15,445 nt of DNA from Candidatus Eiseniibacteriota bacterium (GTDB taxonomy: Bacteria > Eisenbacteria > RBG-16-71-46 > SZUA-252), in the NCBI GenBank assembly GCA_016880395.1, contig JAEHDN010000022.1:1-15445 (forward strand), written 5' to 3'. Below are positions 1-5,498 of this stretch, piece after piece. Below the pieces are notes generated by a model that was not told the DNA's origin, made no database searches, and worked only from the letters and a program-made list of their open reading frames with translations. The first letter of the stretch is position 1. Every line of letters starts with the position of its first letter. The translations under genes and the position numbers were made by a program.

Positions 1-76
1 CAGGATGCCGAGCTTCACGCTACGTGGGCTGGATCGTCAGGGCCGGATGCGGTGATCGGCGGGTGCGCGAGAATCT

Positions 77-973
77 TCAGGCACCGCGCCTCTGGCCATT
101 GTGCTGGACGGCCATGCGGGCGCCGAGGGTATCGGCCTGCTCTTGGGCCCAGGGAGTGTCCTCGTCGCCCGGGTACTTTTTCGCGTAGTCGAGATAGATG
201 TCTCGCGCGCGTCCCCAGGACTCCTGCCGCTTCCAGGAATCGGCCACCTGGAGCAGGGCCGTCTTCGCCTGGTCGCTCTCTGGGTATCGGTCGAGGACTG
301 TCTGCGCGTACTTGCGCTCGCCGGCATAGTCCTTGTTCTTGCGGCTCAGCCGCGCGAGGCTCGTGAGCGCATCGTCGACGAGGTCGGTCTTGTTCTCGGG
401 ATCGAGCGGCATCATGCGCTCGTAGCGGCTCCTGGCCTCGGGATAGAGCCCGTGCTCGAAGAACCGGTCGGCGAGCCTGGCCACGAAGCGTGGGTCCTGC
501 CCCAGCGTGGACTCGGCGGCGATCATCGATCCGAGCGTGTTCCGTCCCGCCAGGTAATCCTCCACCAGCGCCATGAACTCGGGCGCGCGGTAGTAGCCCA
601 CGACCCGTTCGATCTCCGTACCGTCCGGCTTCAGAACGAGTACGGTCGGGTAGCTCTTCACCCGGTAGCGTGCGGCCGTGGCCGTGTCCACCTCGGCGTT
701 CAGCTTCACCGGGGTGAACCGCTTCGTGAACTGGATGAACTTGGCGTCGGTGTAGGTAGACTCTTCCAGAGCCTTACACCAGCTTCACCAATCGGTATAG
801 AAATCGAGCAGGACCGGCCGGCCCTTCTTCCCAGCGTCGGCCAGCGCCGCGTCGAACGCCGTGTTCCAGGCGATGCCCGCGTGCTTCTGCGATGTCTTGG
901 TCGCGCAGCCGCTTCCGACCAGCGCGATCGCGAGGGCGCCGGCGACCCAGCCGAGGCTCCTGGAAATGCTCAT
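77..973 (-). CDS. Thioredoxin-fold/TPR lipoprotein, predicted selenoprotein (Sec at in-frame TGA)
   Basis: Read through one in-frame TGA (785-787) the gene encodes 298 residues. Residues 1-23 form a signal peptide with a probable lipobox ending in G-S-G-C23 (Gly at -3 is not ideal), so the protein is likely exported and lipid-anchored. Residues 33-145 are a thioredoxin fold: DFYTDW, then the TGA as residue 63, then S-W-C66-K, giving W-U-S-W-C-K where family members have W-C-x-W-C-K. Cis-Pro109 sits in SYPT. Residues 150-290 are TPR-like helices (for example ALTSLARLSRKNKDYAGERK and WGRARDIYLDYAKKYPGD). Both halves are in the same frame, so no frameshift is needed. I chose the ATG at 973 because GGAG lies 9 nt upstream and it begins directly at the signal peptide; an upstream in-frame ATG at 1021 would lie almost on the predicted transcription start. 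The role is probably extracytoplasmic thiol/disulfide exchange or reduction. The alternative is a nonsense-mutated pseudogene. Confidence 0.8.
749..780 (-). promoter_or_regulatory. Candidate bacterial SECIS hairpin
   Basis: Reading the minus strand downstream of the TGA: lower stem GGTGTA (780-775) pairs perfectly with TACACC (754-749). A 1/4-nt internal loop follows, then upper stem GGCTCT (773-768) pairs with AGAGTC (764-759) with one G-U pair, closing on a GGA loop (767-765). From the end of the TGA to the loop there are 17 nt. The described bacterial SECIS model asks for a short apical loop with a G among its first two bases, about 16-37 nt after the UGA, and this hairpin meets both. It lies inside the coding sequence, as bacterial SECIS elements do. 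The fold was found by eye, without an energy calculation. Confidence 0.65.
785..787 (-). other. In-frame UGA read as selenocysteine (Sec63)
   Basis: This TGA is the only stop between the signal peptide and the natural end of the thioredoxin/TPR protein. It occupies the first Cys position of the CxxC redox motif (W62-TGA-S64-W65-C66-K67). Replacement of a redox-active Cys by Sec is the usual pattern of bacterial selenoproteins. Most other genes in the window end in TGA, including this one at 77-79, so TGA is not globally reassigned. Insertion would need SelA, SelB, SelC and SelD, none of which is in this window. Confidence 0.75.
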
Positions 974-1033
974 TCGTTGGGTCTCCGCTCGATCCTTGTA
1001 GGTCCGCCATCGCGGCGGCATCCTTTCTCACGA

Positions 1034-1063
1034 ATCATGGGTTCCGCCCGCGGCTCCTGTCAA
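1034..1063 (-). promoter_or_regulatory. Candidate sigma70-type promoter of the selenoprotein gene
   Basis: The minus strand has a perfect -35 TTGACA (1063-1058), an 18-bp spacer and CATGAT (1039-1034, four of six matches to TATAAT). The predicted transcript would start near 1027, giving a leader of about 54 nt to the ATG at 973. This also argues against the upstream ATG at 1021. Confidence 0.45.
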
Positions 1064-1119
1064 GCCGGGTTCCGGCGCCCCTCCCCTTCCCGTATGATCC
1101 CGAGGGAAGGAGACCCTCC

Positions 1120-1431
1120 ATGAGCGCCTGTCATTTCTGCGGGTCCGCCATCGACCCGAAGATGCGGATCGTTCGCGACACGTCCTGTCCGAGCTGTGGC
1201 CGGGACCTGCACGCGTGCGTCCAGTGCCGCTTCTACGATCGGCACGCCCACAACCAGTGCCGCGAGCCGAACGCGGAGTGGGTGACCGACCGCGAGCGGC
1301 GGAATTTCTGCGACTACTTCTCCCTCAATCCGGCGGGAACCGCCGGCGCCAAGGCCGTGGATCGCGCCAAGGCCGCCCGGTCGAAGCTCGACCAGCTCTT
1401 CGGCAACCCCAAGGAGCCAGACTCCGAATGA
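1120..1431 (+). CDS. Small eight-cysteine zinc-ribbon protein
   Basis: This 103-residue cytoplasmic protein has Cys pairs C4-x2-C7, C23-x2-C26 and C33-x2-C36, plus C47 and C64. That is enough for two zinc-ribbon-like sites. The pattern CHFCG...CPSCGRDLHAC..CRFYD...CRE...NFCDYF resembles a small conserved family of unknown function in diverse anaerobic bacteria; I recognise it from memory only. There is no signal peptide. The tail from residue 75 is Ala/Lys-rich and probably helical. The start is well supported by AAGGAG (1107-1112), 7 nt before the ATG. Its stop overlaps the next gene's ATG (ATGA), so the two are translationally coupled. Confidence 0.8.
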   Translation: MSACHFCGSAIDPKMRIVRDTSCPSCGRDLHACVQCRFYDRHAHNQCREPNAEWVTDRERRNFCDYFSLNPAGTAGAKAVDRAKAARSKLDQLFGNPKEPDSE

Positions 1432-2162
1432 AGAAGATCGACGCGCTCGCCTTCGGACCTCACCCCGACGACGCCGAGATCGGCGCCGGCGGCGTCCTGC
1501 TCAAGCTGAAGCACCTCGGCCATACGACCGGGATCATCGACATGACGCGCGGCGACATGGGCTGGGGCACGCCCGAGCAGCGTGACGAGGAGTGCGCCGA
1601 GGCGGCCAAGATCCTGCGCCTCGACGTCCGCGAGAACATGGACCTCGGCGACAACCGGATCGAGGACACGTTCGAAAACCGCTGCGCCGTGGCGGCGATC
1701 ATCCGGAGGCACCGGCCCGAGATCCTCTTCGCCCCCTACTACGACCTGCCGATCGGACGCGGCCTCGGCCACAACGACCACTTCAAGACCGGCATCCTCG
1801 TGTCGCAGGCGTTCAACCTCGCCCATCTCAAGAAGGCGCCCATTCCCGGCGATCCCCATCAGGCGAAGGCGATCTACTACTACTTCATCCCGCCGGGCTT
1901 GAAGCCGACCTTCATCGTGGACGTCCGGGAGCACATCGACGACTGGATCCGGGCGCTCGAGGCCCACAAGACCCAGTTCGCGAATCCAGACAAGCCGAAG
2001 CACAAGGGGTACCACTGGAGCGTGGTGGACCTGATCCGGGCGGAATCGCAGGTGCGCGGCTTCCAGATGGGAGTGGCGCACGCGCAGACCTTCCTGTCGG
2101 TCTCGCCGATCCGCGTCCACAACCCCATGGATCTCGTGCGCGGCTACGAGGCGAGGCTCTAG
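1428..2162 (+). CDS. PIG-L/LmbE-family N-acetylglucosamine deacetylase, BshB1-like
   Basis: A 244-residue metal-dependent deacetylase. The N-terminal FGPHPDDAEIGAGG holds the family motif: H12 and D15 are expected zinc ligands and D14 the general base. GHNDH (115-118 contain both His) is the expected site of the third ligand; BshB-type proteins usually have HPDH here. The DMTRGDMG segment after strand 2 also matches BshB1. In bacillithiol synthesis BshB1 removes the acetyl group from GlcNAc-malate before cysteine addition by BshC. Related enzymes act on mycothiol precursors or GlcNAc-lipids, so the exact substrate is not proven. AAGGAG lies 11 nt before the ATG, which overlaps the zinc-ribbon gene's stop. 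No bshA or bshC is visible here. Confidence 0.8.
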   Translation: MKKIDALAFGPHPDDAEIGAGGVLLKLKHLGHTTGIIDMTRGDMGWGTPEQRDEECAEAAKILRLDVRENMDLGDNRIEDTFENRCAVAAIIRRHRPEILFAPYYDLPIGRGLGHNDHFKTGILVSQAFNLAHLKKAPIPGDPHQAKAIYYYFIPPGLKPTFIVDVREHIDDWIRALEAHKTQFANPDKPKHKGYHWSVVDLIRAESQVRGFQMGVAHAQTFLSVSPIRVHNPMDLVRGYEARL

Positions 2163-2195
2163 CGACCGACGCCGGGAGGCGCTAGCGACCGACGC
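2159..2195. repeat. Short direct repeat at the convergent gene end
   Basis: CTAGCGACCGACGC occurs at 2159-2172 and again at 2182-2195, a 23-bp period. The first copy contains the stop codon of the deacetylase gene. The space up to 2213 also holds a GC-rich dyad (GGCGCCGGCGC region). It is probably a small tandem duplication. No T-run marks a classical terminator. Confidence 0.6.
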
Positions 2196-2213
2196 GGCGA
2201 GACGGCGCCGGCG

Positions 2214-2723
2214 CTAGCTCGCCTTGGCCTTGTGCCCGTTCGTGCGCGTCCGCCGCTTCGCGAGCCGCGCCTCGCGCTTGGCCAGGTAGGCGTCGAGATC
2301 CCGTTCGTTGTGGATGGCGATCTTCTCGGCCGGGGTGTGGCTGTACCGCTCGCACTCGGCCGGATCGTACTCGCGGCAGAGGTCGGGCCTGAGCGCGTAG
2401 TGGGAGCACCGCCCGTCCACCAGCCAGTCGCACGTCGTCTGGAACTGCACCATCCAGTTGTTGTCCCAGTCCACCCACACGGACACGTTCTTGTGGAGGA
2501 CGTACCAGCGGATATCGCTGAACTGCTTCTTGGATCGCGGCGTACCGATCTGGATGGCGATGTAGCGGCAGCAATGGTCGCAGCCCGCGCACGGATTCCC
2601 CTTCGGCAGCGCCGTCCGCCCGTCGGGCAGGAGCGGGAGCCCGATCGGCGGCCGGGGCGGCGGCGGCGGTCCATCCGTCGCGGGAGCGCTGGGTCGTGCG
2701 GTATGGTGTCTGTCGTCCTTCAC
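2214..2723 (-). CDS. YkgJ-family cysteine-cluster protein
   Basis: A 169-residue protein. After a Pro-rich N-terminus (residues 11-35), the cluster C45-x2-C48-x2-C51-C52 is followed by C98, C106, C116 and C124. This is the arrangement of the YkgJ/zinc- or iron-chelating family, whose biochemical role is mostly unknown; a metal or Fe-S site is likely. The Lys/Arg-rich tail (147-169) looks basic and disordered. I chose the GTG at 2723 because GGGAGG (2736-2731) lies 7 nt upstream; two ATGs just upstream (2741, 2738) lack a ribosome binding site. It is convergent with the deacetylase gene and divergent from the lipoprotein gene. Confidence 0.75.
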   Translation of the reverse strand: MKDDRHHTARPSAPATDGPPPPPRPPIGLPLLPDGRTALPKGNPCAGCDHCCRYIAIQIGTPRSKKQFSDIRWYVLHKNVSVWVDWDNNWMVQFQTTCDWLVDGRCSHYALRPDLCREYDPAECERYSHTPAEKIAIHNERDLDAYLAKREARLAKRRTRTNGHKAKAS

Positions 2724-2993
2724 GTGGAGGCCTCCCATCATGGGGTCGTCGGGCGATCCGCTCGCGCAGCATAACGCGATCGGACGCACGCTGTCCCACT
2801 CGAACGCCATCCCTCGATCGAAGGCTCGGCGCAAGGGCTTGGCGCGGCCTGGCCCTCGCTCGTTCGGGGCGCCGAAGCCCTGCCGCATCCCGACCACTAG
2901 GATTGTTCGTGCGGTCCGGGGAGCAGGTCCCGTTGTCTCCAGTGGGCGCGACAAGAGCGGCTCTCGGACACCCACACGCACTCAGGGGGGACC
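2724..2993. other. Divergent intergenic region, no recognised element
   Basis: This 270-bp region separates two divergent start codons, so it must hold both promoters. I find no convincing -35/-10 pair, operator or RNA fold by eye. It is less GC-rich than the genes around it, and overlapping ORFs here lack coding character. Confidence 0.4.
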
Positions 2994-4292
2994 ATGATCA
3001 CGATTCCAAAGGGATTCCTGCCATCCCAGCGCACCATTCCCGTAGCCCTTCTCGCGATCGCGGCTTCCCTCTTCGGCTGCTCGCGGGAGACACTCGAGGC
3101 GCCGAAGAGCCTGATCACCGCCCCGGTCGTCGACGGCTCTGCGGCGGTCGCGCCGACGTTCATCGAATCGGACGGCTCGCAGCCTCCGTCCGGCCTCGTC
3201 CCGATCGACATCGGCGGCGGCGCCACGGCGACGGTCTGGCCTTATACGGGCGAGTCGCTGAACGGCGTTCCGTCGGATCCGATCAATCTCATCTTCCTCG
3301 GCAAGGCGGACCCGGTCCGGATCCGCGCCGCGCTCCTCGCGCTCTCCGGCGATCGCACGGCGTTCGGGCTGCCCGACGCGCCCCCGTTCAACAGCCGGTG
3401 GACGGACTGTCAGGGGAACGTGCAGACGACCTACGCCGATGGGCCTGGGTGGGCCGGCAGCGTGATCCAGCTCCAGCTCGGGACGTACCAGCCCGTGCGC
3501 GCGCACCTTCGCCTCTTCCGGACCGGCCTCGCGGACGGCTCCGGCGGCGTGGTCACGCTCGGTGCGGCCCATTTCGAGGTGCTCATTCCGGGGACGACGG
3601 AGCATCAGGTGCTGAGCTGGGAGATCGCGCAGCAGCTCGTCACGGTCGATCTCGTCCGCTGCGGCTTCCTGGGCGCGGCGCCTGTCATGACGGGCACGAT
3701 CAACGCGGCGCCCTCGTTCCGCGACATCCCCGACTTCATCTACAACCAGCTCCCGCCGGAGCTGATCGCTCTCACGGGGGGTCCGCCGCCGCCGGTGTCG
3801 GGTGCGGTTCCGCTCGCGTCCGACGGTCGCGCGGCGGTGTTCCAGCTCGCGGGCGAGGCGCCCATCGTGGCCGGGACGGCGACCGACGCGTTCTCGGTCC
3901 AGTTCAACCAGGTGATCCCGAAGCCGCTCTGCTCCGACGGCCCGTACGACTATGTGTACGTGACCGGGCCTGTCGACTTCCTGCGCACCTCGACGGTGGA
4001 CGAGACAGGTCGCTACGAGTTCCAGGGGCGCGTGTCCGGCAAGCTCCAGATCACGCCGGTGGACATCACGACCAATCCGCCGACGCCTGTGGGCCAGCCA
4101 TTCAGCGCGAACATCAGTGACGTGCAGCAGGGTTATCTGGACGCCGCAGGCGGGCAGATGGTGGTGGCGCGAACGAAGCGGATCGGACCGCAGACCGGCG
4201 GCGCGGAGCTCCTGACCTCGGATCTCAAGGTCGCGTCACCGGGGCCAGAGTCCTACCGGTTCATGGAGCAGTGCCTGCAGCAGCTGCCCTGA
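2994..4292 (+). CDS. Lipoprotein of unknown function
   Basis: The protein has 432 residues. A signal peptide with lipobox L-F-G-C29 predicts a lipid-anchored envelope protein. The mature part is rich in Gly, Pro, Val and Thr with alternating beta-type patterns and has no transmembrane segment. The stretch SDPINLIFLG (residue 95 onward) and the later RAHLRLFRTG faintly recall the LssY C-terminal domain (DPxNLxxxG...HLRLW). I would not assign it on that. There are four Cys in the mature region after C29. The start is supported by a G-rich Shine-Dalgarno (2984-2990) close to the ATG. It appears monocistronic: the next gene converges on it with a 68-bp gap lacking an obvious terminator hairpin. 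Confidence 0.75.
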   Translation: MITIPKGFLPSQRTIPVALLAIAASLFGCSRETLEAPKSLITAPVVDGSAAVAPTFIESDGSQPPSGLVPIDIGGGATATVWPYTGESLNGVPSDPINLIFLGKADPVRIRAALLALSGDRTAFGLPDAPPFNSRWTDCQGNVQTTYADGPGWAGSVIQLQLGTYQPVRAHLRLFRTGLADGSGGVVTLGAAHFEVLIPGTTEHQVLSWEIAQQLVTVDLVRCGFLGAAPVMTGTINAAPSFRDIPDFIYNQLPPELIALTGGPPPPVSGAVPLASDGRAAVFQLAGEAPIVAGTATDAFSVQFNQVIPKPLCSDGPYDYVYVTGPVDFLRTSTVDETGRYEFQGRVSGKLQITPVDITTNPPTPVGQPFSANISDVQQGYLDAAGGQMVVARTKRIGPQTGGAELLTSDLKVASPGPESYRFMEQCLQQLP

Positions 4293-4360
4293 GGATCCTG
4301 CTGGCAGACGAAAACGAGACAGAGGCAGTAACGGGATTACGACCGGGTGAGGCGGTGCTT

Positions 4361-5212
4361 CTAGTGGCGGTCGCCGGTCCCCAGCACGAGCGGGTTGCGG
4401 GCGATGTAGAGACCGATCTGGAGGCGGTCCTGAAGCTTGAGCTTGGCGAGGATGTGACCGACGTGCTTCTTCACGGTGGGCTCGCTGATGGTGAGCGCCT
4501 GCGCGATCTCCTTGTTGGACCGCCCGTTCGCGATCAGCTCCGCGACCTGCGTCTCGCGGTCGGAGAGCGCGGCCTGAGCCTTCTCACCGTTCCGCGCGAG
4601 CGCGTGGCGCATGATGGCGGTCGCCGTGCCGGCCTCGTACCAGGCTTTCCCCGAGGCCACCGTGCGGATGGCGCGGAAGAGATCCTCGGGATCAGCCGTG
4701 CGGCGGATGGTGCCCGTCGCTCCCTGGGCCACCGCGAGCTCCAGACAGTCGGTGCCGGTCGCGCAGTGGTCGGACGGGTTCACCGGACCTAGCTGGGTGT
4801 AGGAGCGGCCGGGCGGATTCAACACCAGACACTGCCCCTCGCCGCGCTCGGCCATCGCGAGGATGGGCACGTTCGGAGCCATGTGACGGATCTGGGCGAG
4901 CGCGGAGCGGCCATTCGGGGTCGGAAGCCGGAGCGCCAGGAGCGTCACTGAGGGGGAGTTGTCCTTGATCCCCTTCACGGCCTCATCGGTGGTCCCGGCT
5001 TCTCCCACGACGCGGAAGTCGATCTGGCCCTTGAGCATGGCGACCAGACCGGCCCGGTCGATCGGATGGTTGTCTGCGACCAGGATGCGGATGGAGGCGT
5101 CTGCGGGGGCCTTCCGGGTAGAGCGTGGCGCGACGCGCTTGACAGCCGTGGGACGCTTTTTCGACTTCGTGGCGGTGGCTCGCTTCAAGGTAGCCCTCTG
5201 CGCTCTACTCAC
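4361..5212 (-). CDS. NarL/LuxR-type regulator with degenerate receiver and Cys-containing insertion
   Basis: A 283-residue DNA-binding regulator. Residues 1-40 are a basic Lys/Arg/Ala-rich extension. Residues 41-185 form a receiver fold (IRILVADNHPIDRAGL...), and residues 214-275 a LuxR-type HTH (LSDRETQVAELIANGRSNKE, then EPTVKKHV). The receiver active site is lost: D47 is kept, but the phosphoacceptor position in LLALRLP is A93, the Thr position is A121 and the Lys position is R171. Between strand 4 and strand 5, about 27 extra residues include C128, C150 and C156. Phosphorelay control is therefore unlikely, and direct sensing (redox, metal or ligand) is an inference. The start is uncertain: GTG at 5212 has no ribosome binding site, while an in-frame TTG at 5188 follows AGAGGG by 5 nt. 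It is divergent from the cytochrome operon and may regulate it. Confidence 0.8.
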   Translation of the reverse strand: MSRAQRATLKRATATKSKKRPTAVKRVAPRSTRKAPADASIRILVADNHPIDRAGLVAMLKGQIDFRVVGEAGTTDEAVKGIKDNSPSVTLLALRLPTPNGRSALAQIRHMAPNVPILAMAERGEGQCLVLNPPGRSYTQLGPVNPSDHCATGTDCLELAVAQGATGTIRRTADPEDLFRAIRTVASGKAWYEAGTATAIMRHALARNGEKAQAALSDRETQVAELIANGRSNKEIAQALTISEPTVKKHVGHILAKLKLQDRLQIGLYIARNPLVLGTGDRH

Positions 5213-5215
5213 TAG

Positions 5216-5271
5216 CCCACGCGTGGGACGCGTGGCCCGTGCGGCAGTGGTTCATAGTATACCACGCGTCC
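5216..5271. promoter_or_regulatory. ACGCGT inverted repeats, candidate operator
   Basis: GGACGCGTGG (5226-5235) has its exact reverse complement CCACGCGTCC at 5262-5271, 26 bp apart. A third ACGCGT lies in the perfect 12-bp palindrome CCCACGCGTGGG (5216-5227). The three cores at 5219, 5228 and 5264 flank and enter the predicted promoter, and the palindrome ends 3 bp from the GTG. This would suit autoregulation or control by another factor. The palindrome could also form a hairpin hiding the start codon in the mRNA. Confidence 0.5.
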
Positions 5272-5282
5272 CCGTCTGACAA
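5256..5282 (-). promoter_or_regulatory. Candidate promoter of the regulator gene
   Basis: On the minus strand TTGTCA (5282-5277, five of six matches to TTGACA) is followed by 15 bp and TATACT (5261-5256, five of six matches to TATAAT). The overlapping TACTAT gives a 17-bp spacer with a weaker -10. The transcript would begin near 5249. One ACGCGT operator-like half site lies in the spacer. Confidence 0.45.
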
Positions 5283-5296
5283 GGTCTCAAAGACCT
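5282..5296. repeat. Short inverted repeat AGGTCT-CAA-AGACCT
   Basis: A perfect 6-bp dyad with a 3-nt centre lies just upstream of the regulator's -35 and at the far end of the cytochrome operon's leader. It could be a second operator. There is no T-run to make it a terminator. Confidence 0.35.
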
Positions 5297-5498
5297 GACT
5301 TCCTGTCACGTCCTGCTTTCCGGGGCCGGACGCAGGCGCCTACCAAAGTACCGTATTCCCCCATCCCGCCGTCACCTAGATACAGATGCGCCTCCGGACC
5401 GATAGTTCCCTATAGAAGCCCGGCGGGACGGAGCGACGCATGAGGCCCGCGCCCCGCCGGCAGAAGAGGAACCGGACCCGAACCCCCCGGAGTCTCCC
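5297..5498 (+). promoter_or_regulatory. Upstream region of the cytochrome operon
   Basis: This is the only non-coding space before the seven-gene operon, so its promoter should be here. I see AT-richer patches (around 5341-5360, 5376-5385 and 5401-5416, including TATAGA) but no convincing -35 partner. The last 80 bp are very GC-rich. GGAG at 5489-5492 serves as Shine-Dalgarno for the GTG at 5499. Confidence 0.35.

Noticed and set aside
710..784. Frameshift or two separate genes in the thioredoxin/TPR region
   Set aside because: The parts before and after the TGA are in the same frame, and the 25 codons between the TGA and the GTG at 709 encode good thioredoxin sequence. Only one codon interrupts the gene.
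101..1123. 340-residue plus-strand ORF opposite the selenoprotein
   Set aside because: It is an antisense shadow, Arg/Gly/Leu-rich without recognisable domains, whereas the minus strand has a clear signal peptide and thioredoxin fold.
2160..2213. Rho-independent terminator between the convergent genes
   Set aside because: There are GC-rich dyads but no T-run on either strand.
4271..4792. 173-residue plus-strand ORF after the lipoprotein
   Set aside because: It overlaps the HTH region of the regulator on the opposite strand and has no domain signal or ribosome binding site.
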